The notes under the pieces: generated by a model
Database searches by the model: none
Told to the model about the DNA's origin: nothing
Seen by the model: only the letters and a program-made list of their open reading frames with translations
NCBI GenBank assembly: GCA_945876305.1
Contig: CAMCOB010000005.1
Coordinates: forward strand, 1 to 27,174
Source: Bifidobacterium breve
GTDB lineage: Bacteria; Actinomycetota; Thermoleophilia; Miltoncostaeales; Miltoncostaeaceae
Reading direction: 5' to 3'
Length of the DNA stretch: 27,174 nt
Position numbers and translations under genes: made by a program
Shown here: one piece after another, positions 9,143 through 16,510 of the stretch
Layout of the letters: each line of letters opens with the position of its first letter
How positions within the stretch are numbered: position 1 is the stretch's first letter

Positions 9143-10303
9143 TCAGCCCATGCCGACGGACTGCGCCTGCTGCAACTTCTTGCCCTCGGTCTTGAGCGCA
9201 GGCGCGACCATGACCTCGCACTTCTGGAAGCTCTGGATCGACTCGTACCCGCATGTGGCGAGCGCATTTCGCAGCCCGCCGATGAGGTTGAGCGAACCGT
9301 CGTTCTCGTGTGCCGGGCCCAGGAGGATCTCCTGAAGTGTGCCGATGGTCTTCGTACGCACCCGGGTGCCGCGCGGCAACTCCGGGTGGAACGTGGCCAT
9401 GCCCCAGTGACTGCCGCGGCCGGGGGCCTCTACGGCCTTGGCCAGCGGGGAGCCCACCATGCAGGCATCGGCGCCGCAGGCGACAGCCTTGGCCAGGTCG
9501 CCGCCGTATGCCATTCCGCCATCGGCGATGACGTTGACGTAGTCGCCGGTCTCGAGCACGTGCTGCATGCGGGCGCCTGCGGCGTCGGCAATGGCCGTTG
9601 CCTGGGGAACACCCACGCCGATGACCTGACGGGTGGTACATGCAGCGCCCGGGCCCACGCCCACCAGCACGCCCACCGCACCCGTACGCATAAGGTGCAG
9701 CGCCGTGGAGTACGACGCGCAGCCTCCGACGATGACCGGTACTGGCAGGTCGGCGATGAACTGCTTCAGGTTGAGCGGCTCGACCAGTGATGAGACGTGC
9801 TCGGCCGACACGACCGTGCCCTGGATCACCAGGATGTCGAGGCCGGCCTCGAGGGCCGGGCCGATGAACTGCCGAACGCGCTGCGGAGTGAGCGACCCGG
9901 CGGTGATCACGCCCGAGGCCTTGATCTCCTTGATGCGTTGCACCATCAGATCGACATCCACGTCGCGGGCGCGGTAGATCTCCTGCAGCCCCCGGGTTGC
10001 TGTCTCGGACGGATACTCCGCGATGCGGGCGAGCTCGGCGTCGGGATCCTCGTACCTGCTCTGGATTCCCTCAAGGTTCAGAACCCCGAGACCGCCGAGC
10101 TTTCCGAGGGCGATTGCCGTGGCCGGGTTGACCACACCGTCCATGGCCGATGCCAGCAGGGGCATCTCCATCTTGTACGGGCCCAGCTGCCACGAGAGAT
10201 CGACATCTTCGGGATCGCGCGTACGGCGGCTCGGGACGATTGCGATCTCGTCAAGCCCATACGCCCTGCGCCCGCGCTTGCCACGGCCGATCTCGATTTC
10301 CAC
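9143..10303 (-). CDS. guaB3: GuaB3-family IMP dehydrogenase-related protein (no CBS domains)
   Basis: A 386-residue IMPDH/GMP-reductase-family TIM barrel. It has the nucleotide-site cysteine in GPGAACTTR (Cys222), ASAMDGVVNP near the N-terminus and VIADGGMAYGGDLAKA for phosphate binding. It has no room for the CBS (Bateman) domains that interrupt canonical IMPDH (about 490 residues), which is the hallmark of GuaB3. To my knowledge cyanobacterial GuaB3 acts as an unusual IMP dehydrogenase, while the role of actinobacterial GuaB3 is unsettled. The coupled guaA argues for a place in guanylate synthesis. The GTG at 10303 is preceded by GAGAGGGG with good spacing. A canonical guaB is not in the window. 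Confidence 0.92.
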   Translation of the reverse strand: MEIEIGRGKRGRRAYGLDEIAIVPSRRTRDPEDVDLSWQLGPYKMEMPLLASAMDGVVNPATAIALGKLGGLGVLNLEGIQSRYEDPDAELARIAEYPSETATRGLQEIYRARDVDVDLMVQRIKEIKASGVITAGSLTPQRVRQFIGPALEAGLDILVIQGTVVSAEHVSSLVEPLNLKQFIADLPVPVIVGGCASYSTALHLMRTGAVGVLVGVGPGAACTTRQVIGVGVPQATAIADAAGARMQHVLETGDYVNVIADGGMAYGGDLAKAVACGADACMVGSPLAKAVEAPGRGSHWGMATFHPELPRGTRVRTKTIGTLQEILLGPAHENDGSLNLIGGLRNALATCGYESIQSFQKCEVMVAPALKTEGKKLQQAQSVGMG

Positions 10304-10394
10304 CCGGGACCCCTCTCGTCAATCGTTCGAAAAGGCAACCTACCACCCCTGCCCGGATAGCGATGTGGGTCGCCGAATGCGATGCGGGGACCCC

Positions 10395-11348
10395 TTACGC
10401 CCCCGCTGCGACCTCGTGCACGGTCACTTGGCGGGCAATCGCCTCTACGTCGCCGGGCGCCAGCACACCGGCACCAAGCAACTGCGTGCTGGCTGCACCG
10501 CAGGCGACCGCCTCACGCAGGGCATCCTCTTCGGACGCGCCCACGTACACACCGGCCAGGTAACCGGCCAGAAACGCATCGCCGGAACCCACCGTGCTCA
10601 CCACCTCGGTCATGGCATCCACGCGAGCAAGCAGCGTGCGGGTTCCCCCGTCACCAGTGAGGCTCGCCACACATCCGCGCTCGTCGTGCACTAACGCATT
10701 TCCCGCGCCCATTTGGCACAGCATCGCGGCCCCAGTGGCGGCGTCCTCGTCGTCGGCGAACTCGTTGCCCACAACGTCCTCGGCCTCGCGTGTGTTCGGG
10801 CTCACCAGCCATGGTTCAGCCAGCAGCGCCTCGCGCAGCGCCGACCCCGGTGCGTCCACCACGATGCGCAGACCAGGTCGTGCGAGTTTCTGCGCCAGCA
10901 CCGCGTAGTACTCCGCTGGCACGTCGCGGGGGAGCGACCCGGCAAGCACCACGATGTCGGCGCCGCGCGAGAGGTATCCGAGCTTCTCGCCAAGAAGCGC
11001 CAGCTCGGCATCGGTCACGCTGGGCCCGTACTCATTGATCTCGGTCTGCTGATTGCCTGTGGGGTCAACGACAGCCGTTGATGTACGCGACTCATCACCA
11101 ATGCGCACGAAGTCGTTGAGGATTCCCTCTGCAGTCAGTTGCTCGATGATCGCAGTCCCAGTACGCCCGCCCGCGAGTCCGGTGGCGATCACCGGCTGCC
11201 CCAGGTTCCGGAGCGCACGGGCGATGTTCACGCCCTTGCCACCCGGCAGGGTGAGCGAGTCACTTGCGCGGTGACGCCGCCCCGCCTGAAAGTTTGGCAC
11301 GCTGAGCGTGCGGTCGAGCGCGGCGTTGAGGGTGACGGTGAGGATCAT
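10395..11348 (-). CDS. 1-phosphofructokinase-family hexose kinase (PfkB superfamily)
   Basis: A 317-residue ribokinase/PfkB-fold kinase. It starts MILTVTLNAALDRTL, has the sugar-binding LPGGKGVNIARAL segment (about 34-46), and carries the anion-hole/catalytic loop GSGDAF (254-259; base Asp257). This N-terminus and GGKG motif match the FruK/LacC branch, so fructose-1-phosphate or tagatose-6-phosphate is the likely substrate. No fructose PTS gene adjoins it, so the substrate remains inferred. The ATG overlaps the stop of dacA by four bases (ATGA), making it the second gene of a dacA-led unit, and 91 nt separate it from guaB3. Confidence 0.92.
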   Translation of the reverse strand: MILTVTLNAALDRTLSVPNFQAGRRHRASDSLTLPGGKGVNIARALRNLGQPVIATGLAGGRTGTAIIEQLTAEGILNDFVRIGDESRTSTAVVDPTGNQQTEINEYGPSVTDAELALLGEKLGYLSRGADIVVLAGSLPRDVPAEYYAVLAQKLARPGLRIVVDAPGSALREALLAEPWLVSPNTREAEDVVGNEFADDEDAATGAAMLCQMGAGNALVHDERGCVASLTGDGGTRTLLARVDAMTEVVSTVGSGDAFLAGYLAGVYVGASEEDALREAVACGAASTQLLGAGVLAPGDVEAIARQVTVHEVAAGA

Positions 11349-12478
11349 GTGAACACTGACCTTATTCCCTCAAACGCGGCTATCAGGTGATCGGTAAATC
11401 CGGGTGACGCCACAGCAACCGGTGAAACGAGCGCCGATCTGGCCACCACCGTGTCGCCCTGGAGCACCGCAACAGTGCCCAACCCCTGGCCGCGCGCAAG
11501 CGGCGCGCTGATCGCTGAGGGCGCCGTGATGCGCAGCCGGATCGGCTTTCCCAGACGCACTGTGGCAATAACAGCCGACGCCGGGTGCAGCGCCACATCG
11601 CTCCCTGGGGCGCCCTGAACAGGTACTCGCACCACAGTCGTGCCCTTGGCCACAACTGTGGGACGGGCGTAGTTGGAGAAGCCCCACTCGAGGAGTGCCT
11701 TCGCGTCGCGGGCGCGCTGGGCGCGACTGTCCTCACCCATCAGCACGGCAAAGAGGCCCACTCCGAGACTGGGCGACGTCGCGTGCGCCACCTCCACGTA
11801 GCCTGCGCCGTCGGTGTGCCCGGTCTTCACGCCATCTGCCGACGGCATGATCGACAGGAGGTCGTTCTCACTCGTGAGGGTGCGCGGCCCGTCCGGCCCT
11901 GGGATGGTGATCGTGCGGCGCCCGACGATGTCGCGCAGCACCGGCTGCTTCATCACCGCCTTTGCCACGGTGAGCAGGTCACGCGGAGATGACTGATGGC
12001 CGGCGGCATCGAGTCCATGGGGATTGGCGAAGTTGGTTGCCGTAAGCCCCATCTCCTTCGCCTTCTCGTTCATCAGGTCGACAAACGCCGACTCCGATCC
12101 CGCCACTCCCGTGGCAATTGCCACGGCGGCATCGTTTCCACTCTGCACCAGCAGCGCCCGCAGGAGATTGCGCATCACAATCCTCTCGCCCGGCTTGAGA
12201 CCAGCCGACGACTCGCCCACGGCCGCGGCCGAGGGCGGCACCGTGACCACCCGATCGAGGGCGCCACTGTCAAGCGCCACAAGCGCCGCCAGCATCTTGG
12301 TGAGACTCGCCATGGGCCGCGCGGTGTCGGCGTTGTGCTCGGCGAGCACTTCACCCGTGGCGCCGTCGGCCAGCAGCCATGCGGAGCCGCCTGGGACGGG
12401 CGGAGATCCAACGCCCAAGGCGGCGGACGGGATGGTCACAGCGGCGAGGACACCGAGTGCCAGCGGGAGGCGCTTCAC
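11345..12478 (-). CDS. dacA: D-alanyl-D-alanine carboxypeptidase (peptidase S11, PBP5/DacA family)
   Basis: Exported serine carboxypeptidase that trims the terminal D-alanine from peptidoglycan stem peptides. From the GTG at 12478 it has 377 residues. A signal peptide starts at KRLPLALGVLAAVTIPSAAL. All three penicillin-binding motifs are present: SLTK (58-61, nucleophile Ser58), SGN (113-115) and KTG (218-220). A C-terminal PBP5-like beta domain and a possible amphipathic tail (TDHLIAAFEGIRSV) follow. The start has no Shine-Dalgarno, but a TACCAT hexamer ends 7 nt upstream. The reading frame stays open to 12898, but that segment has no signal-peptide-like start and overlaps the GST gene. The pairing with a sugar-phosphate kinase is odd. 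Confidence 0.95.
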   Translation of the reverse strand: MKRLPLALGVLAAVTIPSAALGVGSPPVPGGSAWLLADGATGEVLAEHNADTARPMASLTKMLAALVALDSGALDRVVTVPPSAAAVGESSAGLKPGERIVMRNLLRALLVQSGNDAAVAIATGVAGSESAFVDLMNEKAKEMGLTATNFANPHGLDAAGHQSSPRDLLTVAKAVMKQPVLRDIVGRRTITIPGPDGPRTLTSENDLLSIMPSADGVKTGHTDGAGYVEVAHATSPSLGVGLFAVLMGEDSRAQRARDAKALLEWGFSNYARPTVVAKGTTVVRVPVQGAPGSDVALHPASAVIATVRLGKPIRLRITAPSAISAPLARGQGLGTVAVLQGDTVVARSALVSPVAVASPGFTDHLIAAFEGIRSVFT

Positions 12479-12485
12479 GACGCTG

Positions 12486-12491
12486 ATGGTA
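12486..12491 (-). promoter_or_regulatory. -10 hexamer TACCAT of dacA, leaderless-type
   Basis: TACCAT ends 7 nt before the dacA GTG, so transcription should begin about 1 nt before the start codon. No good -35 is visible 16-18 nt upstream. One of eight such elements in the window. Confidence 0.45.
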
Positions 12492-12664
12492 CCAGCGGCC
12501 ACACGACCCCCGAGGTACGCCGGGTGGCCGGGTGAGGACCTCGCCATCGCCCTATCCGGAGATGCCATCACCGCAGCCGGACTCTGGATCCTCGACCGAC
12601 GATTCCGGCCAGAGCCCACTCGCGGATCACTCCCGCGCTGGAAGTCCCGCATGGTTACTGAATC

Positions 12665-12678
12665 CATCAGGGCTGATG
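12665..12678. repeat. inverted repeat CATCAG-GG-CTGATG after the GST gene
   Basis: A perfect 6-bp inverted repeat with a 2-nt centre lies 9 nt past the GST stop on the minus strand. It may be a weak terminator for the 15559-12687 operon or an operator upstream of dacA. No T-tract follows on the minus strand. Confidence 0.3.
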
Positions 12679-12686
12679 ACGACTGA

Positions 12687-13355
12687 CTAGATGGGCTGAC
12701 CGCCGCGCAACTCGGGATGGAAGCGCATGAGACGCTCGTCGAGGTCGTCCAGTCCACGTGCCCGGACAACGCCGGGAAGCATCCCCACGCGCCCGTAGTG
12801 GTCTGCGAGGCGGGGGCCACCGAGCGCCAGATCGTCGTAATAACTCCCCCAACCCGTGAGCATGTACAGGTAGATATCGGACACCCCGGGAAGGTCACCC
12901 GCGAGCCACTCGTGGTTCAGAAGCCATGCCTCCACGTGTGCCCCGTGGCGTTCCATCGCCGCTCTCCCCTGGGCCTCCATCGCCGGCCACGCGGCTTCAT
13001 CCGGTGTGAAGGCCCGGGGGACCATCACCGGCCACCAGCCCGGGTGGAACGTGTTGGCCAGCCACACCACCCAGCGCAGGTGATCCGCGAATGCCGGCGT
13101 GTCATGGGCCGGTGAGAGGTGGGCGGCGGGAAACCGCTCTGCGATCCACAGCAGCACGGCGCCGGTCTCGGAGATCGTCACGTCGCCCTCGCAGAGGGCG
13201 GGCACGCGCATGAGCGGGTTGGCATCGGCGAACCCCGGTGCCTCCTCGCGCCGCTTTGGATGCACGTTGACCACGTCGTACCCGGCATCCGCGCACTCAA
13301 GCGCGGCGCGTGCCGCAAATGATGACGAGCCGGTGATCTGGAAAAGGGTGATCAT
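12687..13355 (-). CDS. glutathione S-transferase-like protein
   Basis: A 222-residue cytosolic GST-fold protein. The N-terminal thioredoxin-like half has the NPLMRVPAL cis-proline segment and the ISETGAVLLWIAERFP helix, whose S-E-T pair binds the gamma-glutamyl group in GSTs. The C-terminal half is all helical and tryptophan-rich (WVVWLANTFHPGWWP). The N-terminal LFQITGSSS contains candidate catalytic serines; there is no obvious catalytic tyrosine. Most actinobacteria make mycothiol rather than glutathione, so the thiol partner is unclear. The ATG overlaps the stop of the upstream dehydrogenase by four bases, making this the last gene of a four-gene operon. Confidence 0.85.
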   Translation of the reverse strand: MITLFQITGSSSFAARAALECADAGYDVVNVHPKRREEAPGFADANPLMRVPALCEGDVTISETGAVLLWIAERFPAAHLSPAHDTPAFADHLRWVVWLANTFHPGWWPVMVPRAFTPDEAAWPAMEAQGRAAMERHGAHVEAWLLNHEWLAGDLPGVSDIYLYMLTGWGSYYDDLALGGPRLADHYGRVGMLPGVVRARGLDDLDERLMRFHPELRGGQPI

Positions 13356-14206
13356 TGCGGAGCCTCCGGTAGGTCCATAAGAAGGCGCGCCACCGCGCCG
13401 TAGTCGAGTGCGCCATCCACTTGATCAAACAGGGCCGACGCGGCGTCGCCGATGGCGAGCGGACCTCCGGCGAGGTCGCGGGCGTGCCCAAGGTCCTTGC
13501 GCAGGTCGCGTGCACGGAATCCGGGCCGGTGATCGCCACGCAGCACCCGCGGGAACAGATTCTGAAGTTGCCACGAGTCGCCCGATGCGGCCCCCACCAC
13601 GCGGGTGAGTACAGCCGGATCGACACCTGCGCGCTGACCCATGCCAAGTGCCTCGGCGGTGCCTGCGGAGATGATGGCCACCAGCAGATTGTTGACCAGC
13701 TTGGCCACCAGCCCTGACCCCACCGGCCCGCAGTGCACGCGCTTTGCCGGGTCTCCGATGGCATTGAGCACGGGGGCTGCGGCGGCGATGCCGGCAGCGC
13801 TCCCACCGCACATGACCGCGAGCGTCCCCGCATCGGCACCCGGGGGACCACCGCTCACCGGGCAGTCGAGGTACTCACACCCGCCGGCTGCCGCCATGCG
13901 GGCCGCCTCGCGAGCGGCGGCAGGGGCGATGGTCGAGGTATCCACAATGAACAGGGGCGGAACCGGCGTGGCCATAGCGGCGGCAACGACCTCGATGACG
14001 TCGTCGGAGTCGGTGATCGACAACAGGAGCAGGTTGGCCCCATCAACCGCGGCGGCCACATCGGCCACTGGGATGGCGGGCAACCCCTCAGCGCGAGAAG
14101 CGGTCCGCGCATATACCCGCACTTCGTACCCGGCGCCAGCGAGGTTGCGGATCATGCCCGCCCCCATCAACCCGGCTCCCACTACTCCCACGCGCATCCC
14201 GGCCAT
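13352..14206 (-). CDS. NAD(P)-dependent beta-hydroxyacid dehydrogenase (3-hydroxyisobutyrate dehydrogenase / GlxR-like)
   Basis: A 284-residue member of the 6-phosphogluconate/3-hydroxyisobutyrate dehydrogenase superfamily. The Rossmann glycine motif GVVGAGLMGAGM is at the N-terminus, the substrate loop DCPVSGGPPGADAGTL follows, and the catalytic lysine lies in GSGLVAKLVNN. The likely chemistry is NAD(P)-dependent oxidation of a beta-hydroxyacid, or reduction of a semialdehyde, but the substrate cannot be told. I chose the ATG at 14206, one base after the upstream stop; an in-frame ATG at 14197 (MRVGVVGAG) is closer to the usual N-terminus and also possible. Together with the GST-like gene it suggests handling of small reactive metabolites, which is inference. 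Confidence 0.9.
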   Translation of the reverse strand: MAGMRVGVVGAGLMGAGMIRNLAGAGYEVRVYARTASRAEGLPAIPVADVAAAVDGANLLLLSITDSDDVIEVVAAAMATPVPPLFIVDTSTIAPAAAREAARMAAAGGCEYLDCPVSGGPPGADAGTLAVMCGGSAAGIAAAAPVLNAIGDPAKRVHCGPVGSGLVAKLVNNLLVAIISAGTAEALGMGQRAGVDPAVLTRVVGAASGDSWQLQNLFPRVLRGDHRPGFRARDLRKDLGHARDLAGGPLAIGDAASALFDQVDGALDYGAVARLLMDLPEAPQ

Positions 14207-14207
14207 G

Positions 14208-14786
14208 CTAACCCGCCACCTGATCGTCGCCGCGCGCCACCGCGTCGCGGTCGGCCCCCGCCGGGAGACCACCCCGCCAGTCGCATCCCGGGCACCGCTC
14301 CTCGCCCTCCAAGTGCCCTTCGGCCCATGCCCGTGCGGCCACCATGGGCAGCACCCGATCGGTGGGACGCCCCTCGCGAAGCATGCCCAGCGCACCAATC
14401 ACGATGGCCGCGAGCACGGGGTCAGCTGGATCGGGGAATGGCGGCACAGGGCCGGGGGCCTCGAGCCCGGGGATGGCGCCAGGGCGGTGCCCGGGGAAGC
14501 AGGCCTCCGCGATCAACTCCGGGCGTGAGACGCCACGGGCGAATCCACAACCGCCATCGCAGCCGCCGCAGCGGTCCTCGCCATCGACGTGCCCCTCCAT
14601 CCAGGCGTGCACCGCCAAGTCCACCACGGCCTGCGGCACCGAGGCCGAGTCGGCCATGCGCAGGGCGCGATCGAGCAGGCCCGCGAGTACCGCCCCATCG
14701 GAGATGGGGGCCGGTGGCACATCGACATCGCCCGAGTAGAGCGGGTGTGCCGTGGGGCGGAAGCCGGTGGGACCTGCGTCGGTCAA
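14208..14786 (-). CDS. hypothetical protein with a duplicated helix-plus-CxxC unit
   Basis: The 192-residue protein is built from two similar units about 91 residues apart (roughly 31-80 and 122-170). Each has an alanine-rich helix (AVLAGLLDRALRM / PVLAAIVIGALGM), then AWMEGHVDGEDRCGGCD or AWAEGHLEGEERCPGCD. The shared core is AW-x-EGH-x2-GE-x-RC-x-GCD, with C-x2-C, a histidine and acidic residues that could bind metal. There is no signal peptide or membrane segment. The start is a TTG overlapping the stop of the membrane gene (TTGA), with GGGGA about 7 nt upstream. I do not recognise the family. It sits between an 8-TM protein and the dehydrogenase in one operon. Confidence 0.82.
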   Translation of the reverse strand: MTDAGPTGFRPTAHPLYSGDVDVPPAPISDGAVLAGLLDRALRMADSASVPQAVVDLAVHAWMEGHVDGEDRCGGCDGGCGFARGVSRPELIAEACFPGHRPGAIPGLEAPGPVPPFPDPADPVLAAIVIGALGMLREGRPTDRVLPMVAARAWAEGHLEGEERCPGCDWRGGLPAGADRDAVARGDDQVAG

Positions 14787-15559
14787 TGTTCATCCCCGTG
14801 TGCCGCGGCGGGATCCACCACGTCACCCGAGCGGCCCATAAGACGACGGCACCCGGCGAGTACCACGGGGGCGAGCGCCAACGCCACAATGTCGAACAGC
14901 ACATAACCCGCAGCCGCGCCGCTCGGCGGATTTCCATTCATCAGGCCGAGTCCCGGGATGTACTCCTCCCACCGCCATGTGCCCACCCATGTGCCCCAGA
15001 TCTCGAGGAATGCCACGAAGAAGAACACCCCTGCGTACAGCTCAGGTGCGCGCCCGCGCAGCAGAAATACGATGAGGATTGCCGAGGCAATGGCCCCGGC
15101 CACGTCAATGCGCCCGAGCACGCCCGAGAGCCCGAGGCCCGCCCACGTGGCCACGCCCACGATGGCCGCCGCGCGCACGATCGCGTGGTGTGCGTTGGCG
15201 AGACGCGTCTGGGAGAAGCGGTACCCCACCAGATACACGAGGCCGTGTCCGGCGGGGACGAAGATGGGGAGATTTCCCAGGCGGTAGTCGTAGATGCCCC
15301 AGATGAGCGAGCACAGGATCTCCGCCGTGGTGGCCACCACCACCACCACGGCGACCCGCGCGCGATCCAGCGGGGACAACGGGATGCACGAGACGAGCAG
15401 CACCACCCAGGCAACCGCCGAAAGCACGAGTTGCAGGCCGATACCCCCCAGCGAGTCAAGCCAGAGGCCCGCCGTGGTCAGCACGACGATGAAGGGGATG
15501 AACGCCCACGGCCGCCCGAGCAGACGAAGGGGATCACGATTTGCGACTGCCGCGGTCAC
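14783..15559 (-). CDS. hypothetical polytopic membrane protein (about 8 TM)
   Basis: The 258-residue protein has about eight hydrophobic segments and short loops. Polar residues cluster in conserved-looking spots: AEILCSLIWGIYDYRLGN, FVPAGHGLVYLVGYRFS, then FLEIWGTWVGTWRWEEYIPG and NPPSGAAAGYVLFD. Glutamates, histidine and several tryptophans near membrane ends suggest an integral membrane enzyme rather than a transporter, but I do not recognise the family. The GTG at 15559 fits the first TM segment and has no strong Shine-Dalgarno. A TACCCT hexamer ends 8 nt upstream, so the message may be nearly leaderless. It heads the operon 15559-12687 and is divergent from phoU. Confidence 0.82.
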   Translation of the reverse strand: MTAAVANRDPLRLLGRPWAFIPFIVVLTTAGLWLDSLGGIGLQLVLSAVAWVVLLVSCIPLSPLDRARVAVVVVVATTAEILCSLIWGIYDYRLGNLPIFVPAGHGLVYLVGYRFSQTRLANAHHAIVRAAAIVGVATWAGLGLSGVLGRIDVAGAIASAILIVFLLRGRAPELYAGVFFFVAFLEIWGTWVGTWRWEEYIPGLGLMNGNPPSGAAAGYVLFDIVALALAPVVLAGCRRLMGRSGDVVDPAAAHGDEH

Positions 15560-15567
15560 GACGCCTG

Positions 15568-15573
15568 AGGGTA
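15568..15573 (-). promoter_or_regulatory. -10 hexamer TACCCT of the membrane-protein operon, leaderless-type
   Basis: TACCCT ends 8 nt before the GTG at 15559; the predicted start point is about 2 nt upstream of the codon. No matching -35 is evident. It is back-to-back with the phoU hexamer 70 nt away. Confidence 0.4.
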
Positions 15574-15642
15574 CTCCCGGATGACAGAGGACCGCGCGTG
15601 AACGGGTCGACGGGTTCGCGGGGCAACCCCGGGATGGACCCG

Positions 15643-15648
15643 TACAAT
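15643..15648 (+). promoter_or_regulatory. -10 hexamer TACAAT of phoU, leaderless-type
   Basis: TACAAT, one mismatch from TATAAT, ends exactly 6 nt before the ATG at 15655, so +1 would be the A of the start codon. No Shine-Dalgarno and no good -35 are present. Confidence 0.5.
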
Positions 15649-15654
15649 CCTTGC

Positions 15655-16320
15655 ATGGAATCGATGGATCTCGGCACACAGATGGTAGGGGTCCGTGACG
15701 CGTTGGTGGAGATGGCCAGTCTCGTGCTGTCACAGGTGGAGCAGGCCGTGGATGCATGGGAAACACACGATCCCGACCTCGCGGGGCGGGTGATGGCGCA
15801 GGACGAGGCCGTTGACGATCACCTGCTGGACCTCGATCGCCGTATCTACGAAGTGCATCTGGTCCATGCCCCGCTCGCAGGCGACCTACGACTTCTCCAT
15901 GTGGGGCTCATCACGGCCGTCGCCCTGGAGCGCGTCGGAGATCTCGCTGTTTCTATCTCCCGACTGGCCGAATGGGTTCCTGCTGGCGGATCTGTGCCCG
16001 GCATCGACGCCATCATCCGCCGCATGGCGGCGCGTGCGGTTGACAGCCTTGCCCGGGCAGTGCAGGCCATCGCCCGCGCCGATGCCGATCTGGGAGACGA
16101 GGCGCACCTCGAGGCCGACACCGTGCGACTGATGCTCGAAGATGTGCGTGCGGCGGCGTCAGACGAGGCAGAGACGGGCGACCGCGAATGGATCACCGCA
16201 TCGGTGCTGGTTGCCCGTCACCTCGAGCGAGTTGCCAATAACGCCGCGGAGTTAGGCGGGCGTGTGCGATTCATCGCGACCGGAGAACCCTTCGCCCGAA
16301 ACCCGCGCCTGTCGAGCTAG
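15655..16320 (+). CDS. phoU: PhoU-family phosphate signalling protein
   Basis: A 221-residue protein of the usual PhoU length, made of two three-helix repeats. Typical features are the N-terminal amphipathic helix with LGTQMVGVRDALVEMASLV, acidic metal-binding patches such as DEAVDDHLLDLDRRIYEVHL, the second-repeat ARAVDSLARAVQAIARADAD, and the closing VARHLERVANNAAELGGRV. PhoU links the Pst phosphate transporter to the PhoR/PhoB-type two-component system and represses the Pho response in phosphate excess. No pst or phoR/phoB gene adjoins it here, so this copy acts away from its usual cluster. I chose the ATG at 15655 because of the promoter just upstream; in-frame ATGs at 15634, 15664 and 15682 also exist. 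Confidence 0.93.
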   Translation: MESMDLGTQMVGVRDALVEMASLVLSQVEQAVDAWETHDPDLAGRVMAQDEAVDDHLLDLDRRIYEVHLVHAPLAGDLRLLHVGLITAVALERVGDLAVSISRLAEWVPAGGSVPGIDAIIRRMAARAVDSLARAVQAIARADADLGDEAHLEADTVRLMLEDVRAAASDEAETGDREWITASVLVARHLERVANNAAELGGRVRFIATGEPFARNPRLSS

Positions 16321-16496
16321 TCGTCCGTGCCCTTTGGCGGGGAGGCGGGTGCATCGGCGACGTCAGGGGACGCATCCCCTCGTGCCTCCTCCTCGACGGC
16401 CTCCAGAGCCGCAATCGCGTCAAGGCGCGACAGCACATCGTCGCCGCCGTCCATGGTCCGGAAACTGCTCCGGCGCGCCCGCTTGGCCTTCGCCAT
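16317..16496 (-). CDS. small hypothetical protein, 59 aa
   Basis: A short gene with a strong start: GGAGG, 5 nt, ATG at 16496. The product is basic at the N-terminus (MAKAKRARRSSF) and strongly acidic after residue 16, with a helical DDVLSRLDAIAALEAVEEEA stretch and a Pro/Asp-rich tail. There is no signal peptide or TM segment. It starts 14 nt after the NUDIX gene stop, so it closes the exonuclease-mutY-mutT group. Its stop shares the palindrome CTAG with the stop of phoU on the other strand. Family unknown; I infer that it is real from the ribosome-binding site and position. Confidence 0.7.
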   Translation of the reverse strand: MAKAKRARRSSFRTMDGGDDVLSRLDAIAALEAVEEEARGDASPDVADAPASPPKGTDD

Positions 16497-16510
16497 ATAA
16501 ACCTCCGTCG

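Noticed and set aside
12486..12686. 66-codon plus-strand ORF in the gap between dacA and the GST gene
   Set aside because: No ribosome-binding site, lower third-position G+C than neighbouring genes, its ATG lies on the dacA -10, and no family is recognised. It fills the gap neatly, so conservation in relatives would be worth a look.
12479..12898. N-terminal extension of dacA to 12898
   Set aside because: It would overlap the GST gene and place the signal peptide about 140 residues into the protein.
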